Part shown: positions 54,041-64,000 of the stretch, one piece after another
Layout of the letters: each line of letters starts with the position of its first letter
Numbering within the stretch: the first letter of the stretch is position 1
Assembly: GCA_963580455.1 (NCBI GenBank)
Contig: OY756958.1
Span: 19,914,501 to 19,978,500, forward strand
Origin: Euonymus europaeus
Taxonomy: Eukaryota; Streptophyta; Magnoliopsida; Celastrales; Celastraceae
DNA length: 64,000 nucleotides
Direction of reading: 5' to 3'
Program-made: the position numbers and the translations under genes
Notes under the pieces: model-generated
What the model saw: only the letters and a program-made list of their open reading frames with translations
What the model was told of the DNA's origin: nothing
The model's database searches: none

Positions 54041-54704
54041 CATGTTTGAAAAGTGGTTCACTTGTGCACTTTATATCTCAACTTTTATCATGTTTTGCTA
54101 GTATGGAAATATTAGAAATTATGATAAAATAATGCATTAAGGAATGGACACACATTTGTAAGATAATTTTGAACCCTTTCTCGACAATGCCTCATACAAT
54201 ATGGAGGACAGTGTTCAAATAATGAGTTTTTCTTTTTCTTTTTTCTACACCTTGAAAATAAATCCATTGATATGAGAGTATTTTGGAGAAATGATGAATT
54301 TAGGATATGTTTAAAAGATCAAAAGTTCATTGTTTATATAAATAATTTCTACTACAATGACATCCACACAACTCAACAACTAATTCATAGCCAAGTATTC
54401 TAACAACCACAAAATAGCCACACAAAACCACAAAATAACCTCACAATCCAATTACCTCATTATTATAATATTATATTAAATCAAATAATTATTTTAATTA
54501 TTAATATTATGCCAATTGATTATGATACAATATGATAGTATTTTGACATGCATTACAAATGATAGTAGAAATGAATATTTAAATGATTTAGAGTGTCTGC
54601 TGTGTGGATGTACTGTTTGAAAAACTGTAAATTTCCGAAAAGTGTGCAAAAACTAAAAATGTAGAGTTTTATGTTGAGTGTCTGTTGTGGATGGTCTTAG
54701 TATC

Positions 54705-55140
54705 CTTAACTTCACATTTGGTTGAGAGTGAGCTTAAGCTGAGAATCAGTTTAAGATAAGATGAGATGAGCTGAGATGAGTTTATTAAAAGGAGTGAATG
54801 AGTTTAAAGATAAAAAATTTATATATTTGATTGAATGTGAGAATGAATATGAGTTTTGGTTTGAATGTATTATAATATAGATAAAAAGACATTACTATCT
54901 TTAATAATAAATTGATAATTTTAAAATAAAGGTTTTAATTTGTCATTTTAAAAATATGTTTTTCTTCACATGGGGAGAATAACTAAGCTGTATTCTCTCC
55001 ATGAGGAGAATAGGGCTCATGAGCTTATGCACATGTGTCATGTTTTATATGAACCAAACAAGGAAATAAGTTATAAGAAAACTCATTCTTTTGGCTCATA
55101 TCTTATTCTTCCCAACCAAACGTGAGGTAAAGATTGTCAC
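54705..55140. mobile_element. MITE-like element, about 430 bp
   Basis: Ends near CTTCACATTTGGTTGAGA and, reversed on the right, CCTCACGTTTGGTTGGGA form an imperfect inverted repeat. The interior is noncoding with repeated GATGAG. The 54580-54710 flank (GAGTGTCTGCTGTG recurring as GAGTGTCTGTTGTG) looks like the end of another MITE. Confidence 0.45.
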
Positions 55141-56025
55141 ATATAGTGGATGAGTCAGTAATTTTGAAGTTCTAAAATTTAAAAAGCTAACCCAAAATTT
55201 AACAGAAAACTCATGTAGTTACCATACACGACTTTTGATGACTGGATTTTAGAATACTCATCTCCTCCATTTGCTCCGGTTCACATTTGCTCCGATTTTG
55301 ACCCAACCCATATCCTCCATTGCTCTGGCGTTTACTCCATCTACTCCGTCGAGCTCTCCATTATTTTCGTGACATTCTAACCATAGCAAAAATAAAGTAT
55401 GTGGCTTAATTATTTGAAATGGTTTGAAGTTTTATTGATTTTTGTTATTGGGTTGCGGATAAATCCAAAATCCGAGATGAATATATTACACTGTAAATAT
55501 ATGATTTTGAGCTGGTATATATATATATATGTTAATGTAACATATGGTATGGTTTTGAGCCGAATATATGGTTATTACATTGAAAATGGTGAGTTTCTTA
55601 TTAGTTACATTGAGATGAAAATTAGTGCTGCAAATTACACTGTAAATATGGTGTGGTAATCAACTCATGGCACTGTCATTAAGAGCAATATGAGGCCTAA
55701 TTTCAAGCTCAAATGTAATATTCAATGACCACTTCAATTAGTTACGTTACTGGACTTCATTCAATAGTGTAAATAGAAATAACCATGTGATTGACAAGAT
55801 TATTACAGTGGTAAAATTTGCCTATTACATTGTGGTTGTTACATTGCTTAAACTAACATGATTATTGCATTGTTCTTTCACAATGTGCGTCCATGTCTTT
55901 TATATTGTCTAGTGCTTCCATGTTCTGCACAAAAATTTGTTATTATTATGCTTGTATTTGGGTTCTTTGATGCTGCTATTTGGATTAGCTATACATTCTT
56001 AATGAATTACATTCCTCGTGATTAG
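55141..56025. other. Intergenic AT-rich DNA
   Basis: No gene recognised. The 86-residue plus-strand frame at 55399 has no motif and spans a short TA run. Confidence 0.35.
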
Positions 56026-56480
56026 ATGACAGATGGTAGTTCATCAAGCTCGAAAAATATTGCTAAAGTATTGAGCAAAGTAAATGGATCTTCGTCGAAG
56101 AAGGCTCCTAGGCCTTCACAACAAATGCAGTTTGAATCCAATCTTCGTGTTTTGAAATGCTACTTGAAAGCCTCAACCTTAACGACAAGCATAAAACATT
56201 CTTCCAAAAGATGTCATTCTATATTTTGTGGTAGAACCTAATGCATGAAGACCACAAGGAATTGAAGACTAAAAAGAAAAAGAATGAGAACATTATATGT
56301 GATATCATCATAACCTACGATGAATGCAAGGGCTGCTTTGTCATTGGTTTGAAGAAGTTGAGTCAACTTTTGGCACAAAGTTTTTCTTTTTTACCCTCTC
56401 AATCATGGTATCCACGGCATGAGAAAGTCTTCTCTTTATCTTGTCTTTTGGACTATATTAGGAAGACAGACCACTAAAAG
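56026..56480 (+). pseudogene. Unrecognised, probably transposon-associated ORF remnant
   Basis: From the ATG at 56026 (MTDGSSSSSKNIAKVLSK) frames must be switched to continue: FEMLLESLNLNDKHKTFFQK, a stop, then LMHEDHKELKTKKKNENI and YDECKGCFVIGLKKL. It resembles only vaguely the Ser/Lys-rich heads of plant transposon-associated proteins. No function is proposed. Confidence 0.3.
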
Positions 56481-56509
56481 AACTACATCAGGATCAGGTA
56501 AAACATTAT

Positions 56510-57350
56510 TAGTTGACTGAAATAATGCAATTATATCCCACGTCTCTGATTTCATCTTCTTCGATTCACCATTTAACCGATCATTCTCTTTTTTCTATTT
56601 ATTTCTTTTATGCATTGAATCTCTCCAAATTCACAGTGAGAACTGTTAAGAGGCCTGCCCATGTGGGATTCCTAACAAGAACCTCTATTTCTATAGTTTT
56701 CTTTGTCAATTCAAAACTCATCTCTGTTAGGTCAACTTGGAATTTTTCTCTCTATTTTGTTGGCACTGTAATCGCAATTTACAATTGTTCAATCTCTTCA
56801 TTGGTTGCATTCTTCTTCTGCTCTAGGGCCTCAATTTTGAGCAACGCCTCACTTTGAGCAATAGCAATCCCCTCTAGTTGTTCATGCACCATAGGAGTGG
56901 CGAGTGGGTGGTGCATCACTTTTCACGAGTCATTGGGATTTTTCTTTACCGAGTTCAATAGGTGGTCGGATATATCTTTGGACCAATTATATTCTTTAAC
57001 ATTCTCCAAGTTATAAAAATAATTTATAAATGTACATGGAATGTGGTTAGCCCTGGTTGAGAAAAACGGGGTCAGACACATGTATAACATGAGTAATCGG
57101 GCAACATCTTTAGCATCTTCATCGTCATCACCAGCAACTGCTTCCTTGAAGGCTTCCTTTATGTTTGTGTGGACTTCATGTGAGAAATATCAAGACCAAA
57201 TATTGTCTTCATAAATTCATTTGCCCGCAATTTCGACATTCTCCTGATTTTCATATTCCTATCGCCAAATACCATGCTAAATATCAGTGCAATATCATTC
57301 TCATTAAGAAGTCTTGTGGAATGGTCTTGTACATGATCGTCTCCCACCCA
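56510..57350 (-). pseudogene. Transposon-associated protein remnant (plant repeat ORF)
   Basis: On the minus strand: LLNENDIALIFSMVFGDRNM and KLRANEFMKTIFG (57159-57347), then after a frame change DVARLLMLYMCLTPFFS, FINYFYNLENVKEYNWSKDI and a tail with stops. The DVARLLMLYM and LKEYNWA-like blocks resemble ORFs that accompany Ulp1-type MULEs in plant genomes. The frameshift near 57160 and later stops make it non-functional. Confidence 0.5.
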
Positions 57351-57817
57351 ATTGTTGGTTTTTGATTAATGATTTTTTTTTCTTTAAATAAAAGTGGGTG
57401 GTCCAAATTTGTGATGTTGAAATTCGATTTTGAGGGAATCCTCAACTCAAATAACTTTTTTTTTGAAAGGATCCTCAACTTAGATAATTAAATTATTAGG
57501 TGTACACTCTGTATCAAGAGATTAAAGAAATAGCCAAATAAGATGGAGTCTAGCGCTTAAATGATTGTCATTTACTCAAAAGGAATAAAAATGAGACAGA
57601 GTATTTTAGACAAAAATACTAATATTTCCTGACATACATAATCATTGTGACATGTTGAGTCACATTTTTATTAGAAAAATAAATATATTTGTTTTATTAG
57701 AAGAAAACTTAATTCCTACCATATCTCATATTAAGCCTAGGAGGGGATACTGTAAGAAATGATTATGTTTTATTCAAACCTTCATCAGTAGATTCTTAGG
57801 TATCTAATGATGTTTCT

Positions 57818-58306
57818 TCACTACGAATATCATCAAAGAGTACAATCTGGATGGAATTGACGTTGATTATGTACATTTTTCAAGTTGATCCTGATACATT
57901 TGCATGATGTATCACATTAATGATAAAAACCTTAAAGAAAAATAAGGTGATCACTTTTGCTTCCATAGCTCCATATGAATTTGTTCAAGAACATTACTTG
58001 GCTATATGGAAGAGAGATGGAAACCTCATAGACTATGTCAACTTCCAACTTTATTCATATGATCGAGGAACCAATATGTCACAATTTTTGAGCTATTTTG
58101 AAACTCAAATGACTAAGTACACTGGCGGAAAGATATTGACAAGCTTTAACAACAACGATACTCATGGTTTGATATCAAAAAATGGATTCTTTACTGCTTG
58201 CAAGAAACTTAAAAGTCAGAACCAACTTTACAAAATATTTATATCTGTAGACGACTCTAAAGAAAATGGATTTCCATATGAGAAAGAATCACAAGCACTA
58301 CTGTGA
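57818..58306 (+). pseudogene. GH18 chitinase-like gene, C-terminal half
   Basis: GH18 chitinases cleave chitin with a DxxDxDxE motif on strand 4 of a TIM barrel. Here NIIKEYNLDGIDVDYVHF covers that motif, but the catalytic Glu position is Val. A frame change and a stop follow (QVDPDTFA, stop, CITLM). From the ATG at 57920 the frame is open for 128 residues: KVITFASIAPYEFVQEHYLA, IDYVNFQLYSYDRGTNMSQF, ENGFPYEKES in form, ending ALL before TGA. This matches plant chitinase 2-like proteins, usually intronless and about 300 residues. The N-terminal half is absent. It is most likely a gene fragment moved with repeats. Confidence 0.8.
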
Positions 58307-58309
58307 AGT

Positions 58310-60184
58310 ACTAGTTCAATATAAGTGATATGTCACTGGATTCAACAAGTCTCTTCACAGTAAGAGGTTGCTTACACATTACATTAGAAACATGTAGTCC
58401 CAATCACATGATTTCAAGTTTTATGAAGTAATGAATAGTTTTGTGAGTCTTAGGTAAATTGATGCTCCAACTTAGACAATAATTATTAACAATCATTTGC
58501 TTAGGATTCACTTGTCTGATCGCTCTTGAATCCTACTATATATGTATATATGTATTTTTGTATGTATATCACAACATTAGATGTTTGAAAACTACACAAA
58601 GATACAGTTTATATGCTAAATGACATACCTGCATTCTTGCCTTGTTTGGTCAACTTGCTTCGAGGGTTGCAGATAACCACCACAGCTTCCTAGCACCCCA
58701 CTTTTGATTTCTATTACAAAGAAAGTATTAATATGTCTAAAGCATAGTGGCACAAGCAGTCAAGCAAGAAAATTAAATCAACAATGCCAAAATCCGCAAT
58801 TTACGGTATAATTTTCTATTCAAATAGAAGGGCAAGTTACCCACTTTTGTCTTCAATGGGAACCTGAAAATTGAAAATTGGAGTCACTTGTGTGGGATAG
58901 ACCCACTAGCTCACAACTTGTGCTACAAGTCATGAAACCAAAGAACTCTTCTCAACGTTACAAAAGATTAGGGTTCCAAATGATTAGCATCTTATAAACC
59001 TTTATCCAAAAGCTATTATCCGACGGTGAAGCGATTACAACAGGAGGTTACCAAAGTAGTTTCATTGTCTCAAGAACCCACATAACTCCATCAACTGATA
59101 AACCCCCAATGCCTATAAATACAGATAATTTCCACATTTGTACATTGATTCATGACTCTCTACTCTAACAAAAGTTCAGACTCATTGATGTAGACAAGTT
59201 ACTTAATTATGTAAGTTTTATGTCGTCATTTTCTTAAAGCCTTTTTACTTTATACATACTTTATACTTTGATGCAATTCTTGCATCGATAGTACCCATAT
59301 ATTAATCATATCAAAATACAGAAACACAAAGAAAAGGTTCCCAATCAACCACCAAATATGTTGAATCTCAAATACTTGAAAACAATTGTAAATAAATTTC
59401 ACGAAAAAAAAATGAAAGACAAAGTACCTAAATTTGATAAGTCCGTCCCTACAGGCAAATATTCTTAAACCTAACATAAACATGCTGCTTCAGGTAGATA
59501 AAAATTTCATACAATTATCTCAAATTCAAATTGCAACTCTTTTGAAGATGAACAAAAACTAATATAACTAAACTGTCATACAACAAATTGCAAGTTTTCT
59601 TTATATGACCATTTATTTTCATATATCTTACTACATATTTGTTCCAATTTTAATGTCATGTGTAATTTAATAGAAAACCAATTATTGATAAGCATAAAAC
59701 ACAATTAGTTTTTTCAAAATATTCAACTCATTAATCAAGTATTGAAATTGAAATGTATACAAGAACGCTATCAATATCGAACATCACAAAATTAAAGATA
59801 ATTGCAACTAATAAGAAAGACAAAATATTATAAATAATTGCATTAACCTTATACAAGACGATCACTCGGTAACTGAATAAATACTTATAAAAAAATACTT
59901 GCTAACAACTTATTCATACGATACAAAATCATCGATAATTGAATAATCAATAAGGACCGTCATATATCCACTTCATCTAGTACGATTGTACGTTTGAACT
60001 CTGTTGAAAAGGAAAAGAATCATAATTCAATTATATTACCATTGTCTCTCAATTTTGGACATCATATATCAAATGTCCCATCACGTTGCCCAGATATATG
60101 AACATGTGAGATGCTACCACTCAAAGTCTCAAAATTTTGGAAAATTTGAAATATGCCCTAAGCAACTTCAATCCAATAAGGAAT
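58310..60184. other. Intergenic DNA, no gene recognised
   Basis: AT-rich; short frames on both strands have no motif. A short TATATGTATATATGTATT run is near 58535. Confidence 0.35.
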
Positions 60185-60785
60185 TAGATCGATAACATTG
60201 AGATACTTTTAGACTTTATTGTAACATTGATCTTGTCAATATATCTTTAACTTGGTCAAATCACGACCTAGACTAAACAGAAAATTCAACATTTGATGAT
60301 GGACCATTAATATTGGATGTCTTTCAATAAGTTTGTTGAGAATAGTTCTGCACACAAAAAAATGATATAAACCAAACAAAGAATAAAAAAATTTAAAAGA
60401 ATGCCAACAAGAATACTCAATAGTCACGCAATATTTCCGTCGCAATTGACTGTCTCGATGAAATTTTCTAACTCCTCTATCGTATCATAGTTAGTAGATA
60501 ATCTTATCCAACACCCCAGTCGATGAAAGTCGTCAATCTCATCTAATTGTACCATTCATCGTATTGATACTCTTAATTTTGTTACTCTATCAACCACACG
60601 GCTAACAACATCATCCACAATTATAACATCACTTACTACCCACTAATGATTAGTTCATATATTTTTATTAGCTTTGATACGATTAGTAAGGAATACAACC
60701 TTTTGAATTAGAGTTTTCGCTTGATATTAAAGGCGACATTTCAATTTTGAATTCAAATTTTTAAGAATTAATTATTATTTTATTG
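60185..60785. repeat. Long inverted repeat, left arm
   Basis: The reverse complement of this arm matches 60858-61570 along most of its length, for example GATATATTGACAAG-type sequence, CATTTGATGATGG versus its partner, GACTGTCTCGATGAAATT and AAGAATTAATTATTATTTTA. It is imperfect, with substitutions and indels. Confidence 0.85.
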
Positions 60786-60857
60786 TTTTAATTTTTCTAT
60801 GCAAATACTTCATCAAAAAAGTTAAGCTATGAGGAAAATAAATAAATATTTGAGGAG

Positions 60858-61570
60858 TAAAATAATAATTAATTCTTAAAAATATAAATAAAAATTGAAA
60901 TATCACCTTTAATATCTAGCAAAAGCTCTGATTCAAGAAATTATATATTTCTGCTAATTGTATTAAGTCAAGATCGGAAGTGAATCTTTATGAGACTGAC
61001 ATTTTTTTGCACTTCTAGTTTTTCAAAGTGAAAACTCGACTAAGCCTCAAAGCATACATATTTTTTATCTGCTTATAGGACATTTAGTAAAAATCTATGG
61101 ATTAAACAAAAGTGAGAGGTAAGTGATGTTATCATTGCGGATGCCATTGCTAACAATGTAGTCGATAGAGTGAAAGAATTAAAGGTACCAGCAGGACAAA
61201 TAACTAGATGAGATGGACAATGACTTTTATCCACTGGAGTGTTATAAAATTGGCTACTGACTATGATACGACAGAGGAGTTAGATAATTTCATTGAGACA
61301 GTCAATTGCAACAGAAATATTGCGAGTATTGAATATTCTTATTGGAATTCTTTTTTTAATTCTTTATTTGAGTTTGTATTTCATTTTTTTGCCTGCAGAA
61401 CTCTCCTCAACAAACGTATTGAAAGACATTGAATACTAATGACCCATCAACAAATGTTGAACTTTATGTTTAGTCTAGGTTGTGATTTGACCCAACTAAA
61501 GATATATTGTAAAGATCAACAAAACAATAAAGTCCAAAAGTGCTTCAATGTTACTTCCAGATCCATCACT
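60858..61570. repeat. Long inverted repeat, right arm
   Basis: Complementary to 60185-60785 around a spacer of about 70 bp. It is longer because of an extra segment at about 60980-61100. The right arm and its neighbour read partly as protein on the plus strand (TTEELDNFIETVNC), with the left arm reading similarly on the minus strand. Confidence 0.85.
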
Positions 61571-61700
61571 CAGGCGTTCGAAGAAAGGTCGATCAAAATC
61601 AAAAAGGTTGATAAAGGAAATGGATATGAGGGAGGGTCGATCAAGGTACAAATGCAACATATGCGATCAACGTGGACACAATAAAAAATATCATATATCA
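61545..61700 (+). pseudogene. FAR1/MULE-like C-terminal zinc knuckle fragment
   Basis: The plus strand reads LLPDPSLRRSKKGRSKSKRL, a short basic stretch, then YKCNICDQRGHNKKYH. A DP...KGRPKSKR block followed by a CX2CX4H knuckle is typical of the C termini of FAR1-related and MULE proteins. The last ligand is His where Cys is usual. Confidence 0.55.
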
Positions 61701-61859
61701 GCAGGGCAGAGTAAGTATTTTGAGTCTGATTTGTCATTTCGTTATATCTATATATGTTAACACAAATGTGATATCTTTGCAGGTTCTAGAGGTTGATATG
61801 CAGGTGTCCTTAGGTGTGGTGTGTTGTAGGGTAATGAGAGCATGTTTAATATGAGTCAT

Positions 61860-62090
61860 TATATATGTATTCAATCTAGTTTGATGTTTATGTATTGTAT
61901 TGTATTGAAGTTAAGAGTTTGAGTCTGGTTTGAGTTCGTTATGTGAGTGATTATCTATGTATTCAAACAGTTTGATGTTTATGTATTGTATTGAAACTAC
62001 GAGTTTGAGTATGGTTTGAGTTTAATATATAAGTGATGGTCTATGTATTCAAACAGTTTGATGTTTATGTATTGTATTGAACTTACTGCC
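61860..62090. repeat. 86-92-bp tandem repeat, about 2.7 copies
   Basis: GTATTCAA begins units at 61867, 61959 and 62045, each followed by AGTTTGATGTTTATGTATTG. Confidence 0.85.
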
Positions 62091-62124
62091 TAAGTCTTAT
62101 TTTTTTCTCCTTATTTTTTTTCTT

Positions 62125-62285
62125 CGCCTGATGCTAATCACGTTGTTTGTAACAGCGTGATTAAGTCACGACGAGTTACGTCGTTGGCAACATCGTGACT
62201 AGTGTAAAAATTACAAAAGACAACCAACAACGTGACTGTTAAAAACACAACGAAAGTCACGCAGTTCGCAACAGCGTGAATTATC
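62125..62285. repeat. Cluster of short inverted CGTGACT/AGTCACG motifs
   Basis: Strings such as AACAGCGTGATTAAGTCACG, CAACATCGTGACT and AGTCACGCAGTTCGCAACAG recur in both orientations within 160 bp. This is typical of transposon subterminal regions and could form several hairpins. Confidence 0.7.
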
Positions 62286-62384
62286 ATTTGTGCAAAAAAA
62301 AAATCAATTGTTATATCTCTAATTAATTTATTAAAAAATGATATATTGAAAAAAACTTTTTAATGATAACTTTTTATTGTGAAA

Positions 62385-62950
62385 GGGTTTAATGATATTC
62401 ATACTTGTTTGATGAAAGTTGTGGATCACGACCATAGACAAGCCACGTGAAAGGTTGTTAGGGATTGTATTCGAGCAAGGTACGAGGGCATTGGGCTTGT
62501 TTATCGCCCAAAGAACATAATAGACGATCATCGGAAAGAATATGGAGTGAATATCAGCTATGATGAAGTATACAGGACTAGAGAATATGCCTTAGAATAT
62601 GTAAGGGGAAACCCAGAAGAGTCATATATTTACTTACAACATTACTGTTCAATTTTGGTGTGAAATAACCCGAGAAAAATTACTCACATGGAGTCATATA
62701 GTGAGAACTGATTCAAGTTTTTTTTCTCATGGATATTGGTTCTAGTTTACATGGTTTCTATACTGCAATGTGGCTCGTGATTGCTATTTACAGTACTCAT
62801 TTGAAAGGCAATTACTTGGGCACGCTATTTGTTGCCACTGCATTGGATGTCAATGAATGTATTTATCCAGTTGCATTTGGGATTGGAGATTTCGAGAATA
62901 ATGCATCATGGGAATGGTTCTTCCTCTACCTCAACTTCTTCCTCTTCCTC
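62385..62950 (+). pseudogene. MULE transposase fragment
   Basis: Plus strand reading RPKNIIDDHRKEYGVNISYD, then TREYALEYVRGNPEESY, a stop, THMESYSENDSS, and FYTAMWLVIAIYSTHLKGNY followed by LGTLFVATALD and VAFGIGDFENNASWEWF. These are the successive blocks of the plant MULE transposase up to the first catalytic region. The DGTHLKGKY Asp-Gly is Tyr-Ser here. It breaks off at a simple CTT repeat. Confidence 0.88.
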
Positions 62951-62995
62951 TTCTTCCGCTTCTTCTTCTTCTTCTTCTACTATATTTTCTTTTGC
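62922..62995. repeat. CTT-rich simple repeat
   Basis: A run of TTC/CTT/CCT triplets truncates the MULE fragment. Frames through it are all low complexity. Confidence 0.9.
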
Positions 62996-63178
62996 TTTGA
63001 CATCATTCCTCCCCTTTGTCCTCTTCTCTATTCATCTTATATCCTCCTTGTCGGCCCTCCTCTTCGTAAATCTTCTCTGAATACTCCTGAAGTACTCAGC
63101 CTCAGCCTCCCCCTCTAGTGGCATGAGGGATTTTAAAATTTCAAGTTGCAAAAACTACAAGTGATGTTATAACAAATT

Positions 63179-63325
63179 AGTTACCCGAACATGTGATTTA
63201 AGTTACTTGAACATTTAATTTAAGTTACCCAAACAAGGTATTTAAGTTATTCAAACATGTAATTTAAGTTACTTCAACAGGGTATTTAAGTTACTCGAAC
63301 ATACATTTAAGTTACTCGAACGTAC
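63179..63325. repeat. 22-bp tandem array, about 6.7 copies
   Basis: AGTTAC(T/C)CGAACATGTNATTTA-like units start at 63179, 63201, 63223, 63245, 63267, 63289 and 63310. The sixth unit is 21 bp. Confidence 0.92.
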
Positions 63326-63552
63326 AAAAATAATAGAGTTTAGTAACTGTCTTACCTTTGGCAATTTGAAAATGATGTCTATCATTTTAGTTGAATTTGG
63401 CGTAATAGTACTGCTCCAATTTAGAATCCTGGGTTGTCTATCTCCACTTTTGGATGCATAACTCTTACCAATCAGTGGGACTATTTCGTAAGCCCAAATC
63501 TAGCAACAAGATCAAAACAACAATGATTAGTTAATAATACATTATTGTATAG

Positions 63553-63912
63553 TTATATGATGAGTAAAGCGTGAATGATTATTTGCAACACAAGTGGAAA
63601 TCTGACCAGAGTGTATGAATCATTTTTAAGGTGTTCTTGCACAACATTCTTCTTGAAATTTTTTTCTCGATTGTTTTTCATGGCGTTGAAAAGGGAATCC
63701 ATAATACGTTCAAAAAAAACACTATCCCATGGATACTTGTTGAAGGTATCCAAGTTATCCACCAATTCCAACCATTGAATATTTATGTTATTCACCCTCT
63801 CCTTGGGCATAAGGACAACCTCCACAAAGTGTACCAAGACAAGTTTGACCTTGACATCCTCATCCTCATAGTTTTCAAATGCTTCCTCAAGCATGCCTCT
63901 GCTAATTCCCAT
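63553..63912 (-). pseudogene. DUF1985-like transposon-associated fragment
   Basis: The open frame (119 residues from 63912) has VKLVLVHFVEVVLMPKERVN, then WLELVDNLDTFNKYPWDSV. This fits the DUF1985 domain found in plant Ulp1-type MULE (Kaonashi-like) proteins: KLGLLYFLE, then WLQLVDDLDAFNRYPWG. Upstream (63913-64000) the minus strand is Asp/Glu/Lys-rich low complexity. The rest may lie beyond the right edge. Confidence 0.65.
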
Positions 63913-64000
63913 AGTCCTACCCTTGACCTTGCTCTTCCCTTGCCCTTGGCCTCATCTCCCTCATTGCCCTCCCCATCATCCTCTCATTCATCATCATCAG

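Overview
This is nuclear DNA from a flowering plant, most likely a woody eudicot. It is AT-rich, has intron-rich genes with GT/AG splice sites, and is full of plant-type transposable elements. No organelle, bacterial or viral genome features and no CRISPR array were seen. The species cannot be named from the sequence alone.

Two real cellular genes are present, both on the minus strand. The first, at the left edge (20-8857), is the 5' two thirds of a cytosolic glutathione reductase: ten exons encoding 357 residues, with the rest beyond position 1. The second (40315-51840) is a complete 18-exon gene for a GBA2-type (GH116) glucosylceramidase. Its exons join in frame to 975 residues, and one intron uses a GC-AG splice pair. 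The two genes are unrelated in pathway (antioxidant glutathione cycle versus sphingolipid turnover) and are separated by about 31 kb of mobile DNA.

The 31 kb between them is layered transposon sequence. At 9528-13791 lies an apparently intact hAT DNA transposon with a perfect 8-bp target duplication, matching ends, GC-rich subterminal arrays and an uninterrupted 694-residue transposase. It sits about 0.67 kb upstream of the glutathione reductase start and inside what looks like a CACTA element. Further right come two MITE-like elements, a 2.19-kb solo LTR (15862-18050, duplication CAATT), and a decayed Mutator-like element with an OTU-type domain (19011-24634). That element is interrupted by a second hAT remnant, itself interrupted by more repeat DNA. 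Then follow a copia remnant reduced to two LTR-like copies around a scrap of RNase H, a full-length but broken copia element (29528-34894, duplication ATTTG), and a 5'-truncated, pol-deleted second copia (34946-39313).

Right of the glucosylceramidase gene are a gypsy-like LTR with a 65-67-bp tandem array, a MITE, fragments of transposon-associated ORFs, the C-terminal half of a GH18 chitinase-like pseudogene (57818-58306) with the catalytic Glu replaced, a long imperfect inverted repeat (60185-61570), another MULE transposase fragment (62385-62950), and a DUF1985-like fragment at the right edge. A SINE-like family recurs in introns of both genes.

I found no convincing new multi-gene system. 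The most useful observations are the intact hAT element, the nested insertions, the long inverted repeat and the GC-AG intron. All identifications come from reading the sequence and recalling family motifs; no database search was run.
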